DNA of 64,000 bases from Halomonas smyrnensis AAD6 (GTDB taxonomy: Bacteria > Pseudomonadota > Gammaproteobacteria > Pseudomonadales > Halomonadaceae). Position 1 is the first letter of the stretch, and every line of letters begins with the position of its first letter. A model generated the notes under the pieces. That model saw nothing but the letters and a program-made list of their open reading frames with translations. It was not told where the DNA came from and ran no database searches. Where the stretch lies: the NCBI RefSeq assembly GCF_000265245.1, contig NZ_AJKS02000007.1:108698-172697 (forward strand), read 5' to 3'. This document shows positions 20,152 to 29,657 of this stretch, piece after piece. The position numbers were made by a program, and so were the translations under genes.

Positions 20152-21512
20152 TCGTTCACTCCGAGCCCCAGGGCCAGTCCCAGGTCAATGCGGTTGGTCA
20201 GTCGGCTCTCGATCAGGTCGTTGCGGCTGGCTTCGAGATCGTAGGTCTGCTGCTGCACGTCGAGCAGGTCCACCAGGTCGACGAGCCCGGCGCGGTAGCG
20301 CTCGGTATATTGCCCAAGGCTGCGGCGGGCGCTCGCCAGCGCCTCGGCGGTATCCGCCTGACGCCGGGCCAGCGAGGTCTCGAAGCCGATGGCATCCTGC
20401 ACCTCGCCCACCGCCTCGAGCAGCGTTTCGCGATAGGCCTGATAGGCCTGAGCGGCCTCCAGCTCGGCGATGTCCGCCGCCGCCTTGAGCCGCCCGCCCT
20501 GGAACAACGGTGCGGTGAGCTGGCCCAGCAGCGACCACAGGGGATCGCCGAGCAGGGCCTCGTGAGGCGTCTCGGCGACGTCCTCCAGCGCCGCCGTCAC
20601 GTCCAGCGAGGGCAGCAGGTCCTTGTAGGCCACGTCGGTGCGGCGCTCGGCGGCTTCGATCGCCGCATAGGCGGCCTGGAGGTCCGGACGCCGCGCCAGG
20701 GTCTGCTCCGGCAGCTCGGGGCGCACCAGCAGGGTCTCGGGGAAGTCGTCCGGCACCGCGATCCGCTCGGCCGAGGAACGCCCGAGCATTTCCGCCAGCG
20801 AGCGACGCCGCTGGGCCAGCGTCTCGCGCTGCTCCTCGAGCGTGGCCCGGGCGCTGGCGACGTTGCTGCGCGCCGTGTCGAGGTCCTCGAGGCTACCGAG
20901 GCCCGCGCGATACTGGTCGATGATCAGCGCCTGGTTGGTCTTGAGGGTCTCCAGGCGGCGCGACTGGATCGCCACGGCGCGCCGCTGTGCAATCAGGCCC
21001 ACCCAGGCGCTCATCACCTCACCGGCCAGGGTGTCTCGCGCGGACTGGTAGAGCCCCTGTTCCTCGGCGACGTCCGCCATGGCGGCGGCCTGTTCGTCGG
21101 CGAGCTTCCCCCACAGGTCAACCTCCCAGTCGATGCTGACGCTGCCCGTGTAGCTGGCCGCGGCGTTTTCGTCACGGGAGCCTGACAGCCCCGCTTCCAG
21201 GCCCGGCCAGCGGTCGCCCGTGGTCTGACGCAGCTCGGCCTGGCGGGTGCGCAGCGTCAGCCAGGTCTGGCGCAGCCCGGGATTGGCGACCAGGGCCTCA
21301 TGCACCAGCGCCGCGAGATTGTCCGACGGGATCAAGGCGTCGAGCGAACCGGCGTTCTCCGCTTCCGACAGCGCGGGCCAGGCGGCCACCTCCGAGCGAT
21401 CCGCCTCGGCCCGATCGGCGAGGCCGCCATCGGCGTGATCGAACGTGCTGCAGGCCGACAGCAGTAGCGTCAGGGGCAATACCCAGACGGGCAGCCAGGA
21501 ACGGTGGGGCAT
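20148..21512 (-). CDS. Outer membrane efflux lipoprotein (NodT/OprM type)
   Basis: This 454-residue outer membrane factor carries two OEP repeats. The signal peptide ends in a lipobox LLSACS, so it is acylated. The LLPSLDVTAAL, WSLLGQLTAPLFQGGRL and YRAGLVDLVDLLDVQQ segments are typical of this family. I begin at MPHRSW because the longer frame adds 68 residues without signal character and the lipoprotein signal starts here. It heads the operon OMF-adaptor-pump-regulator-kinase, all joined by overlaps. Confidence 0.9.
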   Translation of the reverse strand: MPHRSWLPVWVLPLTLLLSACSTFDHADGGLADRAEADRSEVAAWPALSEAENAGSLDALIPSDNLAALVHEALVANPGLRQTWLTLRTRQAELRQTTGDRWPGLEAGLSGSRDENAAASYTGSVSIDWEVDLWGKLADEQAAAMADVAEEQGLYQSARDTLAGEVMSAWVGLIAQRRAVAIQSRRLETLKTNQALIIDQYRAGLGSLEDLDTARSNVASARATLEEQRETLAQRRRSLAEMLGRSSAERIAVPDDFPETLLVRPELPEQTLARRPDLQAAYAAIEAAERRTDVAYKDLLPSLDVTAALEDVAETPHEALLGDPLWSLLGQLTAPLFQGGRLKAAADIAELEAAQAYQAYRETLLEAVGEVQDAIGFETSLARRQADTAEALASARRSLGQYTERYRAGLVDLVDLLDVQQQTYDLEASRNDLIESRLTNRIDLGLALGLGVNE

Positions 21513-21830
21513 CTCGGCAGGCTCCGAAGGCACAGGGCAGCCGGCATGCGCCGGCCAGAAAATGTCGAGGAATGATGCACAATAATGAGGCAAGAGAATG
21601 TTAACGAATTCAGCAAATACGCCTCCGTTCGAGGGGCGAGAGGCAAAAAAAGAGCCGCCCGGGACAGGCGGCCAAGGGAACAGGGAATCACGCCTCTCTC
21701 GAGGCAACGCCAGCATGTACCGTCGGAGGTTAGGAAAGCGTTAAGGTGTCGGAAGAGGACGCCCCGGACGCGAGGCGTTGCCGACGGGCCAGCCCCTCGC
21801 CAGGGCCCACAGCCAGGGAGGTATCGAGCA
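21513..21830. other. Intergenic region between the RND operon and the ABC exporter
   Basis: This 318-base divergent gap holds a palindromic GCCGGCATGCGCCGGC in the leader of the outer membrane gene and an intrinsic terminator facing the minus strand at 21645-21672. Promoters for both directions must lie here, but I cannot assign them with confidence. No small gene is evident. Confidence 0.5.
21645..21672 (-). terminator. Minus-strand terminator in the leader of the RND operon
   Basis: Read on the minus strand, a GCCGCC stem, 7-base loop and GGCGGC are followed by TC and seven T residues. It lies about 135 bases before the outer membrane lipoprotein start. The sequence GCCTCTC after the T tract can pair with GAGAGGC upstream of the hairpin, so an attenuator is possible. 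Confidence 0.6.
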
Positions 21831-22768
<938 letters not shown>

Positions 22769-22772
<4 letters not shown>

Positions 22773-23530
22773 ACCTCGAATCCGTGAAGACCCTCTACGT
22801 CGCCGAGATGTCGCGCAGCCTGCGCACCGTGCTGCAGAGCATCGTCTCGCCGGTGATCTCCACCTCGCTCTACTTCGTGGTCTTCGGCGCCGCCATCGGC
22901 ACCCGCATCAGCGAGGTGGAGGGCGTCAGCTACGGCGCCTTCATCGTGCCCGGGCTGATCATGCTGATGCTGCTGACCCAGAGCGTCTCCAACGCCTCCT
23001 TCGGCATCTTCTTCCCGCGCTTCTCGGGCTCGATCTACGAGATCCTCTCGGCGCCGGTCTCCTACTTCGAGGTGGTGCTGGGCTTCGTTGGCGCGGCGGC
23101 CACCAAGTCGATGATCCTGGGGCTGATCGTGCTCGGCACCGCGAGCCTGTTCGTGCCCTTCACCATCGCCCACCCGCTGGTGATGCTGCTGTTCCTGGTG
23201 CTCACCGCCCTGACCTTCAGCCTGCTCGGCTTCATCATCGGCATCTGGGCCGACGGCTTCGAGAAGCTGCAGCTGGTGCCGCTGCTGGTGATCACCCCGC
23301 TGACCTTCCTCGGCGGCACCTTCTATTCCATCGACATGCTGCCGCCGCTGTGGCAGGCGGTGACGCTGGCCAACCCGGTGGTCTACCTGGTCAGCGGCTT
23401 CCGCTGGAGCTTCTATGGCATGGGCGACGTCAGCATCTGGGCCAGCCTGGCGGTGATCGGGCTGTTCCTGGCGGTGGCGCTCGCCGTGGTCAACGGGATC
23501 TTCCGCAGCGGCTATCGGCTCAAGCCCTGA
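22769..23530 (+). CDS. ABC-2 type exporter permease (YadH-like)
   Basis: This 253-residue inner membrane permease has six predicted membrane segments and ABC-2 signatures such as [26 protein letters not shown], and [20 protein letters not shown]. The FGTxIG-like and GGxFYS segments align with E. coli YadH. It pairs with the upstream ATPase. The exported substrate is unknown; lipid or polysaccharide export has been proposed for relatives. Confidence 0.88.
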
Positions 23531-23542
23531 CCGTCCCGCCTG

Positions 23543-23583
23543 GATACCCGCCGCGCTATCGCCGCCGCGCCGCGGCGGGTATC
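23543..23583. terminator. Hairpin after the ABC exporter
   Basis: A 13-bp stem (GATACCCGCCGCG with its complement) encloses a 15-base loop, 12 bases after the permease stop and 39 before yejK. No T tract follows, so it may be a weak terminator or transcript stabiliser. Confidence 0.5.
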
Positions 23584-23621
23584 ATCCCTGCCCCCGTTCA
23601 CCGAGCCCGAGGGAGGTTCCC

Positions 23622-24623
23622 ATGCCGATCCTGCACAGCATCATCCACCGCATCGACAAGGGAGACGGCGAGACGCCGGCCCGCCTCGTGCCCGCCGAGG
23701 CGCCGCTGGCGGCGTCCACGGCCCTGGACGACCTGGTCTCGGGGCTCAACGACGCCTATCACGGCAAGGCCAAGAACTGGGGCCGCTTCGCCGACGACGA
23801 ACCGGCCGCCTTTCCCGCGGCCCTGTCGAGCTTCCTCGACGGCGAGCGCGACTTCCCCGGCCTGACCCGGGCGCTGGCCGAGCAGATCGTGCCGCTGATC
23901 GACGACCACCTGCCCGTGGGCGGCCACCTGCTGGTCGTCGACCATCGCCAGGGCGAGGCCCGCTACCTGATGCTCGCGCTGCTGCATCACCGCGACGGCT
24001 TCGGCATCGACGATGCCCTCGGCGTGGTGCCCGCCCGCCAGCTCAACCTGGCCCAGATGACGCTGGCCGCGCGCCTCGACGTCAACCAGTGGCAGAACGG
24101 CTCGGCCTCGCATCCGTATCTCTCCTGGACCCGCGACCGCGGCGGCAAGAAGCTGTCCGAGGCCTTCGCCGAGGCGCTGGGCGCCCGCGAGCAGCGCGAC
24201 GCCGGCGAGGAGACCCGCACCCTGCTCAAGGCCTTCAGCGACTTCGTCGAGAACGAGGACCTGCCGGAAGAAGCCAGCCGCGAGAAGACCGACGCCCTGG
24301 TCGACTACGCCAGCGACCAGGCCAAGCTCGGCGAGCCGATCACCCTCGAGGACCTCTCCGAGCTGGTCGACGAGGAGCGCCCCAAGGCGTTCTATGAGCA
24401 CATCCGCAACAGCGACTACGGGCTGAACCCCGAGATCCCGCCCGACAAGCGCACCCTCAACCAGTTCCGGCGCTTCACCGGCCGCGCCGCCGGCGTCTCG
24501 ATCAGCTTCGACTCCCATCTGCTGGGCGCCGCCGTGGAGTACGACGAGGACGGCGACCGGCTGATCATCAAGAAGGTGCCCAACGGGCTGCGCGACCAGC
24601 TCAAGCAGCGCCAGGGCGACTGA
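23622..24623 (+). CDS. yejK: Nucleoid-associated protein YejK/NdpA
   Basis: This 333-residue protein matches the YejK (37-kDa nucleoid-associated protein, NdpA) family. Signatures include the MPILHSIIHRIDK start, VDHRQGEARYLMLALLHH, LNLAQMTLAARLDVNQW, and the C-terminal VSISFDSHLLG. The family associates with the bacterial chromosome in the cytoplasm, without a defined enzymatic role. A GGGAGG site precedes the ATG by 7 bases. Confidence 0.93.
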   Translation: MPILHSIIHRIDKGDGETPARLVPAEAPLAASTALDDLVSGLNDAYHGKAKNWGRFADDEPAAFPAALSSFLDGERDFPGLTRALAEQIVPLIDDHLPVGGHLLVVDHRQGEARYLMLALLHHRDGFGIDDALGVVPARQLNLAQMTLAARLDVNQWQNGSASHPYLSWTRDRGGKKLSEAFAEALGAREQRDAGEETRTLLKAFSDFVENEDLPEEASREKTDALVDYASDQAKLGEPITLEDLSELVDEERPKAFYEHIRNSDYGLNPEIPPDKRTLNQFRRFTGRAAGVSISFDSHLLGAAVEYDEDGDRLIIKKVPNGLRDQLKQRQGD

Positions 24624-24649
24624 CGCCGGCCGCCCCGATCATCCGCGCC

Positions 24650-25087
24650 TCAGCCGAGGTGCGGCGCCAGCCACTGGCGCAGCTGCGGCCCCTGCAGCAG
24701 CCCCGGCTGGCGAGCCGCCTCCTGGCCGTGCTTGAACAGGATCAGCGTCGGGATGCTGCGGATGCCGAAGCGACTGGCCAGGGCCTGCTCGGCCTCGGTG
24801 TCCAGCTTGGCGAAGCGCAGGCGCGGCTCCAGCTCGCGGGCCGCCTCGGCGAAGATCGGCGCCATCGCCTTGCACGGGCCACACCAGCTGGCCCAGAAGT
24901 CGACCACCACCGGCAGCGAACTGCGCGCCACCAGCGATTCGAAGTTGGCAGCGGTCAGCGTCAGCGGCTCGCCGGTGAACATCGGCTGTTGGCACTTGCC
25001 GCAGCGCGGGCCGGCCGAGAGACGCTCGGGGCGAACCCGGTTCATGGCATGACAGTGGGCACAGCCCAGCAGCAGGGCATCGGACAT
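24650..25087 (-). CDS. trxC: Thioredoxin 2 (TrxC)
   Basis: This 145-residue cytoplasmic thioredoxin has an N-terminal zinc ribbon, C9-x2-C12 and C29-x2-C32, followed by a thioredoxin domain with active site W-C69-G-P-C72. The extra zinc domain distinguishes TrxC from TrxA. It reduces protein disulfides and is often linked to oxidative stress. It lies 100 bases downstream of polB in the same direction and could be cotranscribed. Confidence 0.95.
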   Translation of the reverse strand: MSDALLLGCAHCHAMNRVRPERLSAGPRCGKCQQPMFTGEPLTLTAANFESLVARSSLPVVVDFWASWCGPCKAMAPIFAEAARELEPRLRFAKLDTEAEQALASRFGIRSIPTLILFKHGQEAARQPGLLQGPQLRQWLAPHLG

Positions 25088-25187
25088 GATGGGACTCCAG
25101 AGGGGAAAGATCCCGAGACACTATGTCGCCAGATGCCGGCGCCATCAAGCGCAGCACGACGATCGGCCACGTCAAGACGGGGCAGGC

Positions 25188-27554
25188 TCAGAACAGCCCC
25201 AGCTGACGGTCGATCAGGGTCGCGAAGTCGTCTCCCACGAACGGCAGGATGGCATCCGCCACCGGCTGCAGCTGGCGGGTCAGATAGTGATCGGTGTCGA
25301 TGGCCGAAGACTGCTGTTCCAGAGGCTCCGGCCCCGCCACCGTCATCACGTAGCGAATCCATCCGCCGTGCTGATACCGGCGCGGCCGACCGAGCCGTTC
25401 GCTGGCCTCGTCGGCGAGCCGCGCCGCCCGCACATGGGGCGGCACGTTGCGCTGATAGTCGGCCAGGGAACGACGCAGCCGCTTGCGATAGACCAGTCGA
25501 TCATCGAAGTCGCCGGCCAGGGTGCGGCGCACATAGTCGCGGACGAAATCCCGATAGGGGTCGCCGTTGAAGATGCGCCGATAGAGCTCCTGCTGGAAGT
25601 CCTTGGCCAGGTCCGTCCAGTCGCTGCGCACGCTCTCCAGCCCCTTGAAGACCATCCGCTCGTCCCCGGACGCGTCACGCACCAGCCCGGCATAGCGTTT
25701 CTTGCTGCCCGCCTCGGCACCGCGAATGGTCGGCATCAGAAAGCGTCGGTAATGGGTCTCGAACTGCAGTTCCAGCGCGCTCGCGAGGCCATATTCCCGG
25801 GCCAGGTGGTCACGCCACCAGGCATTGACGTGTTCCACCAGGCGCCGGCCGATGGCCTCCGCCTGCCGCTCGGGATGCTCGCGACCGAGCCACACGAAGG
25901 TGGAGTCGGTGTCGCCGTAGATGACGGTATAGCCTTCGGCCTCGATCAGCTCGCGCGTGCGTCGCATGATCTCGTGCCCGCGCATGGTGATCGACGAGGC
26001 CAGGCGCGCATCGAAGAAGCGACAGCCCTTCGATCCCAGCACGCCATAGAAGCTGTTCATGATGATCTTCAACGCCTGGGAGAGCGGCGCGTTGCCCGCG
26101 CGCTTGGCGGCCTCGCGCCCCTCCCAGACCCGCGCCACGATCGCCGGCAGTGCGTGCTGCGACCGCGAGAAGCGGGCCCCGCGAAACCCCGGCACCGAGG
26201 CCGCATCCGAGGGATCGGCGAGCCCCTCCACCAGGCCCGCGGGGTCGATCAGGAAGCTGCGGATGATCGAGGGATACAGGCTCTTGAAGTCCAGCACCAG
26301 CACCGAGTCGTAGAGCCCGGGGCGTGAATCCATGACGAAGCCGCCGGGGCTCTCGGCGGCCTCTGCCTCGCCGAGATTCGGCGCCACGAACCCCAGGCGG
26401 TGCAGGCGCGGCAGGTAGAGATGGGTGAAGGCCGCCACCGACCCGCCGCTGCGGTCGGCGGACAACCCGGTGACCGTGGCCCGCTCCAGCAGGAAGTCGA
26501 GCAGTTCGGTCTCGGCGAAGATCCGCGTCACCAGCTCGCAGTCCTTGAGGTTGTAGCGCGCCAGCGCCGGCTTGTCCTCGGCGAACATGCGCAGGATGTC
26601 TTCCAGCCGCTGGTAGGGGTTGTCGATGGCCTTGCCCTCGCCGAGCAGGGCCTGGGCCACGTGTTCCAGGGAAAAGGAAGAGAAGTGCCAGGTGGCCGAG
26701 CGCAGCGCCTCGATGCCGTCGATGATCAGCCGCCCCGCCGCCGAGGCGACGAAGCGATGGGCCTGATGGCCCTGGGCACGCCACTCCATCACGGCGCCGC
26801 CGCGCCCCAGGCGCAGGGCAACGCCGAGCCGCCGCGCATGTTCGTGGAGGATGCGCAGGTCGAACTGCACGAGATTCCACCCGATGATGGCATCCGGGTC
26901 GTGCTCGGCGAACCATCGGTTGAGCCGCGCCAGCAGGGCCGAGCGGCTATCGCAGTACTCGAGGTCGAAATCGAGCCCCTCGGCCGCGCCGTTGGGTGGG
27001 CCCAGCATCAGTACCCGGCGTTCCTGCCCGCTTTCCAGGGCAATGGAATACAGCTCGCCGCTCCCGCTGGTCTCGATGTCCAGCGACACCACCTTGAGTC
27101 GCGGACGATAGTCCCGCGCCGGCCTGAGCCGCGTCGCCATCAGGCCGCCCGCGCCGTCGGGCTCCCCCTCGACGCTCACCGGTGCGGTGATGAAGCGCTC
27201 CATCAGATAGCGCTCCGGCGGCCGGATATCGGCCTCGTAGACCTCCACGCCGGCGTGCTTCAGGCGTCGTTCCAGGGCCGTCAGCCGCTGATGCTGCCGA
27301 CAGTAGAGCCCCAGCACGGGGCGCCGATGAAAGTCGCGCAGCGCGAGTGAGCCCAGTTCGACCCCGGGCTCGCCGTGCAGCACTCGATTCGCGCGCCCTC
27401 GCTGCTCCGCCGGCAGGAAGGCTACCGACGGCCGCGGCGGCACGCGTACTCGCAGAGGCCCCTCATCGGTGGCCAGCCAGAACTCGCCCTGGGGGCCTTC
27501 GGACGTCTCCTGCCAATGTCGGGTCAGGATGAATCCCTGCCGTATCGCCACCAC
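25188..27554 (-). CDS. polB: DNA polymerase II
   Basis: This 788-residue family B polymerase has the length of E. coli Pol II (783). The 3'-5' exonuclease motifs are SLDIET (Exo I), IIGWNLVQFDLRIL (Exo II) and YNLKDCELV (Exo III). The polymerase motifs are LDFKSLYPSII (A), KIIMNSFYGVLG (B) and YGDTDSTFVW (C). All catalytic acidic residues are present. Pol II acts in replication restart and translesion synthesis and is SOS-induced in E. coli; I see no clear LexA box upstream here. Confidence 0.96.
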   Translation of the reverse strand: MVAIRQGFILTRHWQETSEGPQGEFWLATDEGPLRVRVPPRPSVAFLPAEQRGRANRVLHGEPGVELGSLALRDFHRRPVLGLYCRQHQRLTALERRLKHAGVEVYEADIRPPERYLMERFITAPVSVEGEPDGAGGLMATRLRPARDYRPRLKVVSLDIETSGSGELYSIALESGQERRVLMLGPPNGAAEGLDFDLEYCDSRSALLARLNRWFAEHDPDAIIGWNLVQFDLRILHEHARRLGVALRLGRGGAVMEWRAQGHQAHRFVASAAGRLIIDGIEALRSATWHFSSFSLEHVAQALLGEGKAIDNPYQRLEDILRMFAEDKPALARYNLKDCELVTRIFAETELLDFLLERATVTGLSADRSGGSVAAFTHLYLPRLHRLGFVAPNLGEAEAAESPGGFVMDSRPGLYDSVLVLDFKSLYPSIIRSFLIDPAGLVEGLADPSDAASVPGFRGARFSRSQHALPAIVARVWEGREAAKRAGNAPLSQALKIIMNSFYGVLGSKGCRFFDARLASSITMRGHEIMRRTRELIEAEGYTVIYGDTDSTFVWLGREHPERQAEAIGRRLVEHVNAWWRDHLAREYGLASALELQFETHYRRFLMPTIRGAEAGSKKRYAGLVRDASGDERMVFKGLESVRSDWTDLAKDFQQELYRRIFNGDPYRDFVRDYVRRTLAGDFDDRLVYRKRLRRSLADYQRNVPPHVRAARLADEASERLGRPRRYQHGGWIRYVMTVAGPEPLEQQSSAIDTDHYLTRQLQPVADAILPFVGDDFATLIDRQLGLF

Positions 27555-27730
27555 TGCTCCAGGTCTACCCGCGTGTCGACATGATCTTACCGTGCCATCC
27601 GTGGCTTCACACCTCGCTCATCAGATCGGAAATGACAGCGTCCGACATCGATGGGGTTTCGGTGAGCAGGGCTCGGCTCTTATCCACGCCAGCCCTTCCA
27701 CTCGGCGCGCCCCGGAGACCGAACAAGCAC

Positions 27731-27755
27731 AAAAAAAGCCTCCCCGAAGGGAGGC
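27731..27755 (-). terminator. Intrinsic terminator upstream of polB
   Basis: On the minus strand a 7-bp GCCTCCC stem with a 4-base loop is followed by seven T residues. It would end a transcript coming from the 27.8-28.0 kb region before it reaches polB. Confidence 0.8.
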
Positions 27756-27773
27756 CAGTTGGAGCACGCCAGC

Positions 27774-27899
27774 TCACTCGTCGGGCCGGTCGTCATGCTG
27801 CGACGCAGGGACGACCGCCGACACCCAACCATTAGCAACGCCTAGACCACAAAGCCGGAAAAGACTAAGAATCAAATAGTTATCAAAATACAGGGGCAT
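27774..27899 (-). CDS. Possible small ORF or leader peptide (41 residues)
   Basis: A short minus-strand frame starting MPLYFDNYLILSLFR ends 19 bases before an intrinsic terminator. It may also be read from an ATG farther upstream (27973). The ribosome binding site is weak in both cases. The spacing of a short hydrophobic peptide and a terminator resembles a leader or a small RNA. I do not recognise the sequence. Confidence 0.25.
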   Translation of the reverse strand: MPLYFDNYLILSLFRLCGLGVANGWVSAVVPASQHDDRPDE

Positions 27900-28073
27900 G
27901 CTGCGACGATACCGTGCCGAACGCTCACGCTGCGGCGCACCATCATGGATCGCCTGATGGATGCGATGCGTCATTGAGGAGCGCCGGACGCCGGGCGCGA
28001 CGCCTGCGCGACACCCGGGCGTGATCATGCCCCACGGCGTGTTCCCGCCCGGTATGCTGGGCCCCAGCTGCCC

Positions 28074-28964
28074 CTACGTGGATCGAGGGTTTACAACACG
28101 GGCATCGAGCCACTCGAGGGCACGCTCGGCACGAGCGGAGAGTGGCCACTCGGCACGATGCAGCAGCCACAGGTCATCCACCACCTCCGGCGATCCCTCC
28201 ACGACACGAATCGCCTCGGGGGCCGCAAAGGCCTCACGCGCGAAGCGAGGCAGCACACTGAACCCGAGCCCCTGTGCCACCGGCGCAAGGATCAGGCCTA
28301 TCTGGTTCGTAAAGCCGCGACAAGGCAGATGACGCACGCCGGGATTCCCCGGGAAACGGCGGCTCAGCAGGCGGGTGGCCATGTGGTGGCCGTCCGGGTG
28401 GTCGATGAAACCGATTCGTGCCAGGTCCTCCCAGCCCTCGACGTCGGCCTCCGCCGGCACCACCAGCTCCAGGGCCTCCCGGGCGAACAGCGACACGGCG
28501 AGACGCGGGTCCTCCGGCCGCTGGGAAGCCAGCCCCAGCTCCGCGCGGTTTTCCAGCACGGCATCGATCACCTCCGCCGTCGGCGCGAAGCGGTGGCGGA
28601 TGGATAGCCCCGGCGCCTGGCGCTGCAGCGCCAGCAGGTGGGGGTAGATGGCCAGCCCGATACTGCCCGGGGTGATCAGCGACAGCTCACCCCGGCTGGC
28701 ATCATCGCCGGCCAGGCGCTGCTCGAGGCGCTGCTCGGCGGCCTGCATCTCCCGGCGATAATCGAGTAGCGCATGCCCCGCGGGGGTCAGCTCCAGCTTG
28801 CGCGACTGACGCAGCAGCAGCGGCCCGAGCCGGCTCTCCAGGTGCTTGATGTGCTGGCTGACGGCCGCCTGGGTCAGGTCCAGGCGTTCGGCGGCCCGGG
28901 TGAAGTTGCCGAGCTCCACCAGGGCCTCGAAGGTGCGCAGCCACTGCGGCTGTAGCATAAGCAT
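28074..28964 (-). CDS. LysR-family transcriptional regulator
   Basis: This 296-residue regulator has an N-terminal winged helix-turn-helix (FTRAAERLDLTQAAVSQHIKHLE, about residues 21-43) and a C-terminal effector domain of the periplasmic-binding type. It is divergent from the VOC gene with a 102-base shared promoter region and probably regulates it. The effector is unknown. Confidence 0.88.
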   Translation of the reverse strand: MLMLQPQWLRTFEALVELGNFTRAAERLDLTQAAVSQHIKHLESRLGPLLLRQSRKLELTPAGHALLDYRREMQAAEQRLEQRLAGDDASRGELSLITPGSIGLAIYPHLLALQRQAPGLSIRHRFAPTAEVIDAVLENRAELGLASQRPEDPRLAVSLFAREALELVVPAEADVEGWEDLARIGFIDHPDGHHMATRLLSRRFPGNPGVRHLPCRGFTNQIGLILAPVAQGLGFSVLPRFAREAFAAPEAIRVVEGSPEVVDDLWLLHRAEWPLSARAERALEWLDARVVNPRST

Positions 28965-29066
28965 CTCTTATCGTGATCATAACGTCATGGTGGTTTTGAT
29001 TATGGCCGCCGGGGCCTAGCATGCAAGGCGTTCACTGACATTCGCCCAACAGCAGGAGACGTCATC

Positions 29067-29570
29067 ATGAGTCAGGCCTATCCCCGCACCTTTTCCCACA
29101 TCGGCATTTCGGTCCCCGATGTCGAAGCCGCCCTCAAGTTCTATACCGAGGTCCTCGGCTGGTACGTCATCATGGAACCCACCACCATCGTCGAGGACGA
29201 CTCGGCCATCGGCGTCATGTGCTCCGACGTCTTCGGTCCAGGCTGGGGATCCTTCCGCATCGCCCACATGTCCACGGGCGACCGGGTGGGCGTCGAACTG
29301 TTCGAATTCCAGGGCCAGGAAGACCCGGAGAACAATTTCGAGTACTGGAAGACCGGTGTCTTCCATTTCTGTGTCCAGGACCCGGACGTGGAAGGCCTGG
29401 CCGAGCGTATCGTCGCCGCCGGCGGCAAGCAGCGCATGCCGGTTCGCGAGTACTTCCCCGGCGAGAAGCCGTACCGCATGGTCTACATGGAAGACCCGTT
29501 CGGCAACATCCTCGAGATCTACAGCCATAGCTACGAGCTGACCTACTCCGCCGGTGCCTATGCCTCCTGA
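29067..29570 (+). CDS. VOC (glyoxalase/dioxygenase) family protein
   Basis: This 167-residue protein is a single VOC unit with two beta-alpha-beta-beta-beta modules. Candidate metal ligands are the His of TFSHIGIS, the Glu of GVELFEF, the His of VFHFCVQD and the Glu of NILEIYSHS, in the usual order. The family includes glyoxalase I, ring-cleaving dioxygenases and resistance proteins. Length and PFGNILEIYSH ending fit lactoylglutathione-lyase-like proteins, but substrate is unknown. AGGAG precedes the ATG. It is probably controlled by the divergent LysR protein. Confidence 0.82.
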   Translation: MSQAYPRTFSHIGISVPDVEAALKFYTEVLGWYVIMEPTTIVEDDSAIGVMCSDVFGPGWGSFRIAHMSTGDRVGVELFEFQGQEDPENNFEYWKTGVFHFCVQDPDVEGLAERIVAAGGKQRMPVREYFPGEKPYRMVYMEDPFGNILEIYSHSYELTYSAGAYAS

Positions 29571-29595
29571 GTGAGGCCGAGCGGCGCAAACGAAT

Positions 29596-29625
29596 CGAGC
29601 CGGATGATGCTTATCATCCGGCTCG
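29596..29625. terminator. Hairpin between the VOC gene and the betaine-binding gene
   Basis: A 13-bp perfect stem (CGAGCCGGATGAT with its complement) closes a GCTT loop between two convergent genes. No T tract is present, so it is probably a bidirectional but weak terminator. Confidence 0.65.
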
Positions 29626-29657
29626 TTACGAGAGAATGAGATCGTGACGACGATCGC

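Larger units (their letters stand above)
27555..28073. other. Intergenic region between polB and the LysR gene
   Basis: This 519-base region includes a minus-strand intrinsic terminator at 27731-27755. Just before it on that strand is a possible small reading frame (27774-27899, beginning MPLYFDNYLIL) in a locally AT-rich stretch. A 12-base sequence, CGTCGCAGCATG on the minus strand, occurs twice near 27800 and 27900. Nothing else stands out. Confidence 0.5.

Noticed and set aside
27555..27640. LexA box before polB
   Set aside because: I looked for CTG-N10-CAG on both strands and found no convincing match near the start.
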